From assembly GCA_018056165.1 (NCBI GenBank), contig JAGPGD010000017.1, positions 1 to 35,675 on the forward strand: DNA of 35,675 nt. The letters run 5' to 3'. The stretch is from Paludibacteraceae bacterium. GTDB taxonomy: Bacteria; Bacteroidota; Bacteroidia; Bacteroidales; Paludibacteraceae. The translations under genes and the position numbers were made by a program. How positions within the stretch are numbered: the stretch's first letter is position 1; each line of letters begins with the position of its first letter. The notes below the pieces were generated by a model. That model was not told the origin of the DNA. It saw only the letters and a program-made list of their open reading frames with translations, and ran no database searches. This document shows positions 28,079-35,675 of this stretch, one piece after another.

Positions 28079-28086
28079 TATTTTTG
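28079..28086 (+). promoter_or_regulatory. -7 box candidate of porW
   Basis: TATTTTTG matches TAnnTTTG, about 140 bases before the porW start. The 8-bp tandem repeat lies between it and the gene, so the repeat would be part of the leader RNA. No clear -33 element. Confidence 0.4.
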
Positions 28087-28185
28087 TAAAGGATATAAAA
28101 TATAAATAACATTTTTAAGTTTTTTAAGAGGAAATGGATATTGTAGAAAATAATAAAATTCCATGTTTTACTGATTGTTTCTTTT

Positions 28186-28225
28186 CTTAATTTCTTAATT
28201 TCTTAATTTCTTAATTTCTTAATTT
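28186..28225 (+). repeat. octanucleotide tandem repeat (CTTAATTT)x5 before porW
   Basis: Five perfect head-to-tail copies of CTTAATTT end two bases before the TTG start codon of porW. All three frames meet a TAA within the array, so it cannot be translated through. Perfect arrays of this kind are prone to slipped-strand length change. Confidence 0.95.
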
Positions 28226-28227
28226 CA

Positions 28228-31200
28228 TTGAAGATAAAAAATAGAAATACACTTTTGCTTTTACTGCTGATGCTACTGGTTGGCAGTTGTTCTCTTCAGA
28301 AAAACACCAAGTTTTCTCGTAGTTATCATGCTTTGACTACTCGTTTTAATGTATATTTTAACGCTGAACAGAGTTATCAGGAAGGTCTAAAAAATATTTG
28401 GGATGCCAACAAAGACGATTATTCAACTGTTCTACCCCTTTATCCCATTAGCCGACACTCTAACGCTGCGGCTGCTACTGCTACTGCTAACATGGACAGA
28501 ACCATTGAAAAATGCCGTAAAGCTATCAAACTTCATTCTATTAAACAAAAACCGGAGAAAGATTATAAAAAGTGGAATTCTCCTGAATATCAAGCTTTCT
28601 ATAATCAAGAAGAATTTAATCCACTTCTTAAAGAAGCGTGGTTATTGTTAGGAAAAGCAGAATTTCATAAAGGTGATTTTTTAGGTTCCATCGGTACTTT
28701 TTCGTACATCGCCCATCATTTTGCTGCTGATCCTGATGTTATTATTCAATGTCAACTATGGATGGCGAGAGCTTACACAGAAATGGGATGGCTTTATGAA
28801 GCAGAAGATATTTTATCAAAAATTAATCAAGATCAATTAAAAAAAGAGCATGTTGGGTTATTTGCTGCTGTAAACGCCGATATTTTATTAAAAAAGAAAG
28901 AATACAAAGAAGCAATTCCCTATTTACAATTGGCAATAGAAAAAGAATCAGATAAAAAATTAAAACAACGATTCACTTTCATTTTGGGACAACTCTATCA
29001 AATCACAGGAAATGAGAATGCAGCATATCAGGCTTTTACACAGGTGTTAAAATCAAATCCTCCCTTTGAAATGGATTTTTATGCTCGTATTCAACGAGCT
29101 CAATTAAATGCTTCCAATTTCTCATTAACACAGAAAGAACTAACCAAAATGCTAAAAAATTCAAAATACAAAGATTATCAAGACCAGATTTATTTTGCAA
29201 TGGGTAAAAATCTGCTGATGAAAGGTGATACCTTAAAAGCAATAGAAAATTTCAAATCTGCCATTGATAAAAGTACTCGTAATGGTTATGATAAAGCCAA
29301 TGCACTAATTACCTTAGGAGATTTACATTACAAAAATAAAAATTACAAACAAGCTTATCCTTGCTATGAAGAAGCATCAAAAATTATTACCAATGAACAT
29401 GGAGATTATCAGCGAGTGTCACGCTTATCTGAAATACTGAGTGAATGGGTAGTTCAATATGATATTGTGATGCTCCAGGATAGTTTGCAGCGATTGGCAG
29501 CTCTGCCAGAACGTGAACGAATGGAAGCTATTCAAAAAATCATAGCTCAGGTAAAAGCCGAGGAGGAAGAGGCTGTTCAAAAAGCTGCCCAGGAACAAGC
29601 CATTTTAAGCAACATGGACGTTGGCGATCAACTTCAACCTATTGGTGGCAACATGCTTACCTCAAAAGAATGGTATTTTTATAACCCGGATTTAAAAGAA
29701 AAGGGAAAATTGGAATTCCAAAAAAAATGGGGGAAACGTAAATTAGAAGACAATTGGCGAAGAGCTAACAAAACAGTACAATTATTTGCTCAGGAAAATG
29801 GAGAAACAAATATTATGGAAAATTTATCAGACACAACTGTTTTTCAAACAATTACAGATAATAAAAATCCAGCATTTTATTTGCAACAACTACCATTAAC
29901 TCCAGCTCAATTGGAAAAATCCAATCAAGAAATGGCAACAGCCATGTTTAATTTAGGAATGATTTATTATGACAAGTTGCAGGACGTTCCAATGGCGATT
30001 AAAACTTTTGAAGAATTTGTTAGCCGATTTAAGCAACATCCACGCTTATCAGAAGCTTATTTCCAATTGTATCTGATGGAAAGCAAAATGGGTAACCGAG
30101 ATAAAGCTGAACAATGGCGGACAAAATTAATTACTGAATTCCCTGAAACAACTTTTGCCAGATTGCTTTCCAAACCTGATTATCCTGAACGATTAAAACG
30201 AATGTATCAAGAGCAGGATTCTATTTATCGTCTTGCTTATCAAGCTTATACAAAGAATGATTTTAATGCCGTATTTCAGTATAAAGAATATATGGAACAA
30301 AATTATCCCACTTCACCCCTTATGCCAAAATTTTTGTTCCTTGAAGCTTTAAGTATCGGTAAAACATCTTCTTCTGAACGTTTTGAGAAAGAATTAAGCA
30401 ATTTAATCAGTGCTTATCCTGAAAGCGACGTTAGCTCGATGGCAAAAGATATTTTAGCCTTGATAAAACAAGGAAAACAAGTGCAAACAAGTAGTACGCA
30501 TGGTTCTCTTTTAGCTAAACGGGAAGAAATAATTAAGACAGAAAAAGAAACAGTGGTTCAACAACAGTTTTCGCCTGATAAAAAAACCAAACATTTGCTG
30601 TTGCTGATAAGCGATGCAGATAAAAGAGATTTGAATCAATTGATGTATCAACTTGCTTCGTTCAATTTTTCTAGATTTTTAATTAAAGATTTTGACATTG
30701 GCATTCAGCCACTGGATAGCACAAGAAATATTTTATTTGTTGCCAATTTCGACTCTTATGATGAAGTCTTGTGGTATTTGAATACACTTTCGTCTGATGA
30801 ATTGTTACAATCACTTATGAATCAATTGAATATACAAAAGGTTATTATCTCTGAAAATAATTTTGCTTTATTGAAAACAACTTTCAGTTTAAACGATTAT
30901 TTGGCTTTCCACGATAAATTTTTAACACCCGACAATAAAGCAATAAAAGAAATTACTGCGTCTTTTGAGAAAAAAACAGCTTCGACAGTAATCCCTTCTT
31001 CTGCTGCTGGGAAACCACAAATAGGAGGTGAAACTCAATCGCCAGCAAAAGCATTGAAAAATGAAAATGTTTTAACTCAATCGGTTGCACCAACTCTACC
31101 ACTGGAAAAACAAACAGAAGCAGCTCTTCCTTCGACAACACCTCCAATAACTAAAGAAGAAGTGCCTCTTTACAAAGGTTTATTTGCTTATAAACCAAAT

Positions 31201-31545
31201 GAGCTTCATTTTGTTACTATTTATGTTGTTTCAGGAAATGTGGATGAGACAAAAGTTCAAAATGCTTTTGATAAATATAATCAACAAAACTATGGGATTT
31301 TGAATTTGTCAACTCGAGCTGAGAAAGTTGGGAAACAGCAATTTTTCATCATTGGACCTTTTCCTGATGCCAACACTGCAAAATCGTATTTGATGCGGAT
31401 AGTCAAAGAATCTTCGCTTTTTGAAGGATTAAAAGGGGCAAACTATCGTAATTTAGTAGGAACGCAGGAAAATTTAAATACTATGCTTCAGCAAAATGCA
31501 TTGAATGTGTATTTTGATTTTATGAAAGAATATTATTTAAAATGA
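28228..31545 (+). CDS. porW: T9SS outer-membrane lipoprotein PorW/SprE (TPR protein)
   Basis: This 1105-residue lipoprotein belongs to the PorW (Porphyromonas) / SprE (Flavobacterium) family, needed for type IX secretion and, in gliders, motility; PorW is reported to connect with the PorK/PorN ring. The start codon is TTG at 28228-28230; the next in-frame ATG would cut the signal sequence. The signal peptide ends in the lipobox LVGSC with Cys21. The family N-terminus HALTTRFNVYFNAEQSYQEG follows. Tetratricopeptide-like repeats fill about 130-420 and 560-760 (AYTEMGWLYEAEDIL, YKEAIPYLQLAIEKE, AIENFKSAIDKSTRNGYDKA). The C-terminal quarter has two related modules (HLLLLISDADKRDLNQL and HFVTIYVVSGNVDETKVQ) separated by a Pro/Ser/Thr-rich linker. 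porX begins 37 bases later, suggesting co-transcription. Confidence 0.88.
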   Translation: MKIKNRNTLLLLLLMLLVGSCSLQKNTKFSRSYHALTTRFNVYFNAEQSYQEGLKNIWDANKDDYSTVLPLYPISRHSNAAAATATANMDRTIEKCRKAIKLHSIKQKPEKDYKKWNSPEYQAFYNQEEFNPLLKEAWLLLGKAEFHKGDFLGSIGTFSYIAHHFAADPDVIIQCQLWMARAYTEMGWLYEAEDILSKINQDQLKKEHVGLFAAVNADILLKKKEYKEAIPYLQLAIEKESDKKLKQRFTFILGQLYQITGNENAAYQAFTQVLKSNPPFEMDFYARIQRAQLNASNFSLTQKELTKMLKNSKYKDYQDQIYFAMGKNLLMKGDTLKAIENFKSAIDKSTRNGYDKANALITLGDLHYKNKNYKQAYPCYEEASKIITNEHGDYQRVSRLSEILSEWVVQYDIVMLQDSLQRLAALPERERMEAIQKIIAQVKAEEEEAVQKAAQEQAILSNMDVGDQLQPIGGNMLTSKEWYFYNPDLKEKGKLEFQKKWGKRKLEDNWRRANKTVQLFAQENGETNIMENLSDTTVFQTITDNKNPAFYLQQLPLTPAQLEKSNQEMATAMFNLGMIYYDKLQDVPMAIKTFEEFVSRFKQHPRLSEAYFQLYLMESKMGNRDKAEQWRTKLITEFPETTFARLLSKPDYPERLKRMYQEQDSIYRLAYQAYTKNDFNAVFQYKEYMEQNYPTSPLMPKFLFLEALSIGKTSSSERFEKELSNLISAYPESDVSSMAKDILALIKQGKQVQTSSTHGSLLAKREEIIKTEKETVVQQQFSPDKKTKHLLLLISDADKRDLNQLMYQLASFNFSRFLIKDFDIGIQPLDSTRNILFVANFDSYDEVLWYLNTLSSDELLQSLMNQLNIQKVIISENNFALLKTTFSLNDYLAFHDKFLTPDNKAIKEITASFEKKTASTVIPSSAAGKPQIGGETQSPAKALKNENVLTQSVAPTLPLEKQTEAALPSTTPPITKEEVPLYKGLFAYKPNELHFVTIYVVSGNVDETKVQNAFDKYNQQNYGILNLSTRAEKVGKQQFFIIGPFPDANTAKSYLMRIVKESSLFEGLKGANYRNLVGTQENLNTMLQQNALNVYFDFMKEYYLK

Positions 31546-31582
31546 TTTTTATGCTTTTCGATGAACAAAATTTTATTGGGTT

Positions 31583-33130
31583 ATGAAACAAGACAAAATA
31601 CTCTGGATAGATGATGAAATAGATTTGTTGCAGCCTTACCTTATTTTTCTCAATGACAAAGGGTATGAGGTTTTAACTGCTACCAATGGCAATGATGCCA
31701 TTGAAATTTGTCAGCAAGAAAATTTCGATATTATTTTTCTGGACGAAAATATGCCTGGTTTGACTGGGCTCGATACGCTGGCTGTAATTAAAGAATTATT
31801 ACCTGATGTTCCGGTAGTGATGATTACAAAAAATGAAGAGGAAAACATTATGAACATGGCTATCGGGAACAAAATTGCCGATTATCTTACAAAACCAGTG
31901 AATCCCAGTCAGATTTTATTAACTTTGAAAAAAAATATTCATATAAAAGAAATAGTAACCGAACATGCTACTTCCACTTATCGTTCAGAATTCTCTCAAA
32001 TTGGAATGAAAATCAACGATTCTTTAACTTTTGAAGAATGGATTGATATTTATAAGAAATTGGTTTACTGGGAACTGGAACTATCCGAAACGGATAGTGG
32101 GATGGACGAAATGTTACAAATGCAAAAAACAGAGGCCAATACAGCTTTTGCAAAATTTATCAAAACCAATTATCTTAAATGGTTCGAAAATCCTGAAACT
32201 CGCCCCTTGATAAGTCCTGATTTATTCAAAACAAAAATTTTTCCTTTACTTGATAAAGGTGAAAAAATTTTTTTTGTGGTGGTTGATAACTTTCGCTATG
32301 ATCAATGGAAAATTATTCGAGATCTTTTGGGCGATTTTTATCAATTCGAAGAAGAAGAGCTTTATTGTAGTATTTTGCCAACTGCTACTCAATATGCTCG
32401 AAATGCCATTTTTTCAGGGTTGATGCCTCTTCAAATTGAACAAATGTTCCCCGATTTATGGGTAGAAGAAATTGACGAAGAAGGAAAAAATCTGAAAGAA
32501 AAGGATTTGTTGGCGACTCAAATACAACGTTTTAGAAAAAATTATGAATTTTCTTATCATAAAATCAACGATTCGAATTCTTGTCAGCGTTTAATTGATC
32601 AATTACCACGTCTGGAAAATTGTCAGTTAAATGTTTGTGTCTTGAACTTTATTGATATGCTCTCCCATGCTCGAACAGATTCAAAAATGGTGAGAGAATT
32701 GGCTAATGATGAAAAAGCTTATCGGTCTCTTACGCTTTCGTGGTTTAAATATTCAACTACTTATGAATTATTCAAACAAATTGCAGAACGAGGTTATAAG
32801 GTAATTTTCACTACTGATCATGGAACTATTAAAGTAAAAGATCCTGTAAAAGTGATTGGAGATAAAAACACCAATGTAAATTTAAGATATAAAGTAGGAA
32901 AGAATTTGAGTTATAATAAAAAAGACGTTTTTGAAATTACTCAGCCTGCTAAGGCAGGTTTACCCAGTCCCAATGTGAGCTCTACTTATATTTTTGCTTG
33001 TAACGACAAATTTTTTGCTTATCCCAATAATTATAATTATTATGTTAGTTATTATAAAAACACATTCCAGCACGGAGGAGTTTCACTGGAAGAAATGTTA
33101 ATACCATTTGTTATGATGTTGCCAAAATAG
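31583..33130 (+). CDS. porX: T9SS response regulator PorX (receiver + PglZ domain)
   Basis: This 515-residue regulator combines a CheY-like receiver and a PglZ domain of the alkaline phosphatase superfamily. The receiver has the acidic pair Asp10/Asp11, phospho-acceptor Asp54 (IIFLDENMPG), Thr82 and Lys104 (YLTKPVNP). A helical linker spans about 120-220. The PglZ part has VVVDNFRYDQW with Asp235 and Asn236, LNFIDMLSHAR, and TTDHG with Asp412 and His413, the expected metal ligands. In P. gingivalis PorX works with the kinase PorY and sigma factor SigP to control T9SS genes; neither partner is in this window. The full-length match to PorX architecture and the adjacent porW make the call strong. 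dapB-like follows after 47 bases. Confidence 0.93.
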   Translation: MKQDKILWIDDEIDLLQPYLIFLNDKGYEVLTATNGNDAIEICQQENFDIIFLDENMPGLTGLDTLAVIKELLPDVPVVMITKNEEENIMNMAIGNKIADYLTKPVNPSQILLTLKKNIHIKEIVTEHATSTYRSEFSQIGMKINDSLTFEEWIDIYKKLVYWELELSETDSGMDEMLQMQKTEANTAFAKFIKTNYLKWFENPETRPLISPDLFKTKIFPLLDKGEKIFFVVVDNFRYDQWKIIRDLLGDFYQFEEEELYCSILPTATQYARNAIFSGLMPLQIEQMFPDLWVEEIDEEGKNLKEKDLLATQIQRFRKNYEFSYHKINDSNSCQRLIDQLPRLENCQLNVCVLNFIDMLSHARTDSKMVRELANDEKAYRSLTLSWFKYSTTYELFKQIAERGYKVIFTTDHGTIKVKDPVKVIGDKNTNVNLRYKVGKNLSYNKKDVFEITQPAKAGLPSPNVSSTYIFACNDKFFAYPNNYNYYVSYYKNTFQHGGVSLEEMLIPFVMMLPK

Positions 33131-33177
33131 AGAAAGGCAAGTGATTGATTATTTGTTTAATATAAAAAATTAGAAAA

Positions 33178-33927
33178 ATGAAAATTGGATTAATAGGTTT
33201 TGGGAAAACAGGGAAAGCAGTCGCTTCTGTTATTTTACAAAGCCCAAAATTTGACTTACAATGGGTTTTACGAAGAAAAAAATTTTTAGATGACAGAAAC
33301 GCTGCCGAAATTTTGGGCGTTGAATCAGACAATCAAGGTTTGATACATTCTATTTACAGCATTAATATTGACGAACTTCTTGACAAACAACCTGTTGATG
33401 CTATTATTGATTTTTCTTCAGAAGAAGGAATTTATATTTATGGAGAAGCGGCTGCAAAAAGAAAAATAAAAATTATCTCGGCTATTTCTCATTATAAAAA
33501 AGAAACCCAAGATTTTTTAAAATCTCTATCAAAAAAGACGACTGTTTTTTGGTCACCCAATATCACATTAGGAGTTAATTATTTATTAATTTGTGCTAAA
33601 TTTTTAAAGAAAATTGCTCCGTGGGTAGATATTCAAATTATTGAAGAACATTTTAAAGGAAAAAAAAATGTATCAGGAACCGCAATAACAATAGCAGAAG
33701 CATTAGATATCAATAAAACAGAAATTAATTCTGTTCGTGCAGGTGGCATCGTTGGTAAACATGAAGTTATTTTTGGATTTCCTTATCAGACTGTTCGATT
33801 AATACATGAATCAATTTCGAGAGAAGCTTTCGGAAATGGGGTTTTATTTGTTGCAGAAAACTTGGAAAATAAAGAAACAGGTTTATATAATTTTGAAGAA
33901 TTACTTCTTCCTTATTTTACCGCATAA
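33178..33927 (+). CDS. dapB: DapB-like 4-hydroxy-tetrahydrodipicolinate reductase, divergent
   Basis: This 249-residue protein has the DapB outline: Rossmann start MKIGLIGFGKTGKAV, IIDFSSEEG (about 76-84), SPNITLGVNYL (126-136), IIEEHFKGKKNVSGTAI (154-170) and GGIVGKHEVIFG. DapB reduces the dipicolinate precursor in lysine and diaminopimelate synthesis. Compared with E. coli DapB, the equivalents of His159 and Lys163 are kept (His158, Lys162). However, the second His is Phe159, the DAPSGT loop has become NV-SGT (one residue shorter), and the usual GTTG loop reads SAIS. It could be an unusual active DapB or a paralogue with a changed substrate. It sits between porX and argF', both on the same strand, in a probable transcription unit. 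Confidence 0.72.
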   Translation: MKIGLIGFGKTGKAVASVILQSPKFDLQWVLRRKKFLDDRNAAEILGVESDNQGLIHSIYSINIDELLDKQPVDAIIDFSSEEGIYIYGEAAAKRKIKIISAISHYKKETQDFLKSLSKKTTVFWSPNITLGVNYLLICAKFLKKIAPWVDIQIIEEHFKGKKNVSGTAITIAEALDINKTEINSVRAGGIVGKHEVIFGFPYQTVRLIHESISREAFGNGVLFVAENLENKETGLYNFEELLLPYFTA

Positions 33928-33954
33928 AATTCATTTATTTGAAATAATGTGTCA

Positions 33955-34911
33955 ATGAAAAAACTTATGTATGTTAAAGATCTCGGAGATTTGCAAGAAG
34001 CTCTCCAGGAAGCCTTTGAAGTGAAAAAAAAGCGTTTTGGCTTTCAAGAATTAGGTAAAAACAAAACATTGCTGATGGTTTTTTTTAATTCCAGTCTGCG
34101 AACTCGACTGAGTACTCAAAAAGCAGGGATGAACTTGGGAATGAACACCATAGTGCTCGATATCAATCAAGGTGCATGGAAACTTGAAACAGAACGTGGT
34201 GTTGTGATGGATGGTGATAAATCGGAACATATTTTAGAAGCGATTCCTGTAATGGGTTGTTACTGCGACGTGATTGGTGTACGTGCTTTTGCTCAATTTG
34301 AAAACAAAGAATATGATTATCAAGAAACGTTAATCAATCAGTTTATTCAATATTCTGGTCGTCCTGTTTTCAGCATGGAGGGTGCAACTACACACCCTTT
34401 GCAAGCTTTCGCCGATTTAATTACCATTGAAGAATATAAAAAAAGACCTCATCCAAAAGTAGTTCTTACGTGGGCACCTCATCCAAATCCGCTTCCACAA
34501 GCAGTTGCAAATTCTTTTGCTGATTTTATGAATGAAGCGGATGTAGAATTTGTGATTACGCATCCCAAAGGTTATGAGCTGGCTCCTCAATTTGTTCGTG
34601 ATGCCAAAGTAGAATACGACCAGATGAAAGCTTTTGAAGGAGCGGACTTTATTTATGCCAAGAATTGGTCAGCTTATCAAGATCCTAATTATGGTAAAAT
34701 TTTGTCCAAAGATTTAAGCTGGACAGTAAGTAGTCGTCAAATGGCAGTAACTAATAATGCTTATTTTATGCATTGTTTACCCGTGAGAAGAAATATGATT
34801 GTGACCGATGAAGTAATTGAAAGTCCACAATCGCTGGTGATTCCTGAAGCTGCAAACCGCGAAATTTCGGCTCAAGTGGTTATTAAAAGAATGTTGAATT
34901 CATTAAGTTGA
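33955..34911 (+). CDS. argF': N-succinylornithine carbamoyltransferase
   Basis: This 318-residue enzyme carbamoylates an N-acylated ornithine in the arginine route used by Bacteroidales, instead of the usual ornithine carbamoyltransferase. I chose the ATG at 33955, which gives MKKLMYVKDLGDL and the same length as the Bacteroides fragilis protein; the GTG at 33949 is less likely. The carbamoyl-phosphate loop FFNSSLRTRLSTQ is intact, and INQGAWKLETERGVVMDGDK, FSMEGATTHPLQAFADL, HCLPVRRNMIV and PEAANREISA match the family closely. At the residue that sets succinyl versus acetyl preference (Pro90 in B. fragilis, Glu92 in the Xanthomonas acetylornithine enzyme) this protein has Ser90. It follows dapB-like after 27 bases. 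Confidence 0.93.
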   Translation: MKKLMYVKDLGDLQEALQEAFEVKKKRFGFQELGKNKTLLMVFFNSSLRTRLSTQKAGMNLGMNTIVLDINQGAWKLETERGVVMDGDKSEHILEAIPVMGCYCDVIGVRAFAQFENKEYDYQETLINQFIQYSGRPVFSMEGATTHPLQAFADLITIEEYKKRPHPKVVLTWAPHPNPLPQAVANSFADFMNEADVEFVITHPKGYELAPQFVRDAKVEYDQMKAFEGADFIYAKNWSAYQDPNYGKILSKDLSWTVSSRQMAVTNNAYFMHCLPVRRNMIVTDEVIESPQSLVIPEAANREISAQVVIKRMLNSLS

Positions 34912-34989
34912 GCAAGAATTATTTTTACACTTTTATAACAAGGTTAAATATATATTTATCTAAAAATTAAAACATTAAGTTAAAAAAAT

Positions 34990-35514
34990 ATGGATTTGGA
35001 ACAAGTTATTGCCAGCATCAGAAACATCCCTGATTTTCCTAAAAAAGGAGTGCAATTTAAAGATATTACCACGGCAATGAAAGATGCGGATGTTTTACAG
35101 TTTGTTTCTGACGAACTTTATGATTATTACAAAGACAAAGGTATTACGAAAGTAGTCGGTTTGGAAAGTCGTGGTTTTGTTTTGGGAAGCATTCTGGCTT
35201 ATAAACTTCATGCAGGTTTCATATTGATTAGAAAAGCCGGAAAACTTCCAGCAGCAACTTATAAAGTGGAATACGAACTGGAATATGGCACAGATTCACT
35301 TGAAATTCATCAAGATGCAATGAATGAAAATGATATTGTACTTTTACATGATGATTTGTTAGCTACAGGTGGAAGTTCCAGTGCAGCGTTAGAATTAATA
35401 AAAAAATTTCATCCTAAGGCAATCTATGTAAGTTTTTTGATTGAATTGAAAGACTTAAACGGCAGGGAAAAATTGAAAGGTGTAAATGATATTCATTCCC
35501 TTATTCAATTTTAA
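34990..35514 (+). CDS. apt: adenine phosphoribosyltransferase
   Basis: This 174-residue cytoplasmic enzyme makes AMP from adenine and PRPP in purine salvage. The Apt start IRNIPDFPKKGVQFKDITT, GLESRGFVLG (about 57-66), the flexible-loop segment IRKAGKLPAATYKVEYELEY and the PRPP-binding motif VLLHDDLLATGGSSSAALEL (about 117-136) are all present. Length is normal. It is the last gene of the plus-strand run, 78 bases after argF'. No hairpin terminator is visible before the IS-end-like sequence that starts 34 bases downstream. Confidence 0.96.
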   Translation: MDLEQVIASIRNIPDFPKKGVQFKDITTAMKDADVLQFVSDELYDYYKDKGITKVVGLESRGFVLGSILAYKLHAGFILIRKAGKLPAATYKVEYELEYGTDSLEIHQDAMNENDIVLLHDDLLATGGSSSAALELIKKFHPKAIYVSFLIELKDLNGREKLKGVNDIHSLIQF

Positions 35515-35548
35515 GCCAATAAAATTTTTCAACTCATTTCTTAAAGGT

Positions 35549-35675
35549 CGTAAATTCAAGTAATTAATGCAACTTTTTCAGGGGAAATAAAAGGTAAAGA
35601 AAAAATTATTTTTCAAGACAAAGGAGAAAAAAGAGCATTTCCCCTTTGCCCTGATGGAATAAATGCTTTACTTTG
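35549..35675. mobile_element. IS30-type terminal repeat and first bases of an element (cut by window edge)
   Basis: The 21 bases at 35553-35573 are an inverted match (18 of 21) to the IS30-type end at 100-120. On the minus strand they would encode KVALIT-stop, beside KVAFVT-stop at the left edge. Sequence inward (35574-35675) has no recognisable transposase in either strand: the minus frame leading to KVALIT has a stop 18 codons before it. It contains the inverted repeat GGGGAAAT (35581-35588) / ATTTCCCC (35637-35644). It could be the non-coding start of an IS, or a MITE-like relative. Confidence 0.5.

Noticed and set aside
28134..28190. 18-codon open frame (MDIVENNKIPCFTDCFFS) in the porW leader
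   Set aside because: An AGAGGA lies too close to the ATG for a normal ribosome site, and the frame simply ends in the first octamer repeat. A leader peptide cannot be excluded but is not supported.
28186..28225. possible CRISPR array
   Set aside because: The units are contiguous 8-mers without spacers, so it is a simple tandem repeat.
31583..33130. PglZ domain as part of a BREX phage-defence system
   Set aside because: The domain is fused to a CheY receiver and sits next to porW, which is the PorX architecture. No other BREX gene (brxL, pglX, brxC) is present.

Overview
The window is an AT-rich chromosomal segment from a Bacteroidota bacterium, most probably order Bacteroidales. Evidence for this is a SprA/Sov translocon gene, PorW- and PorX-type genes of the type IX secretion system (T9SS), a Bacteroides-type N-succinylornithine carbamoyltransferase, a one-piece hybrid two-component sensor with an AraC output domain, promoters of the TTTG-N19-TAnnTTTG kind, and a general lack of Shine-Dalgarno sequences. 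The genus cannot be read from the sequence. The first bases are the 3' end of an IS30-family transposase, and the last ~125 bases start with a sequence that is an inverted match to that IS end. The segment may therefore be a contig bounded by copies of a multi-copy insertion sequence.

Layout. 1-4339 is mostly minus strand: the ribosomal protein operon rpsF-rpsR-rplI and pyruvate phosphate dikinase (ppdK). 4657-7248 is the disaggregase clpB (plus), converging on a 1479-residue hybrid two-component sensor/regulator (minus, 7319-11758). 11759-14915 looks like an accessory stretch. It holds short interspersed repeats, a solitary copy of the IS-end-like sequence, and two minus-strand amino-sugar genes (WbpE/PorR-like aminotransferase, WbpD-like acetyltransferase); the aminotransferase is visibly richer in G+C than its surroundings. 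14916-23012 is ruvA followed by the giant sprA/sov gene. 23391-27316 holds dsbD and the chaperone pair grpE-dnaJ. A small membrane protein of unknown function lies on the minus strand at 27556-27999. 28228-35514 is a one-directional run: porW/sprE, porX, a divergent dapB-like gene, argF' and apt.

How the genes fit together. Three genes belong to the T9SS: SprA/Sov (outer-membrane channel), PorW (outer-membrane lipoprotein) and PorX (response regulator with a PglZ domain). The WbpE/PorR and WbpD pair belongs to the pathway that, in Porphyromonas gingivalis, makes the diacetamido-uronic-acid sugar of the A-LPS to which T9SS cargo is attached. The window thus combines secretion, regulation and probable cargo anchoring, together with envelope thiol chemistry (DsbD) and protein folding (ClpB, GrpE, DnaJ). 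The rest is housekeeping metabolism.

Points most worth a second look: a near-consensus sigma-54 (-24/-12) promoter ahead of grpE-dnaJ; five perfect copies of an 8-bp repeat ending two bases before the TTG start of porW; a Ser at the specificity position of the ornithine carbamoyltransferase; a DapB-like protein lacking several usual motifs; and the repeat families of the accessory stretch. No CRISPR array, tRNA, rRNA or defence system was seen.
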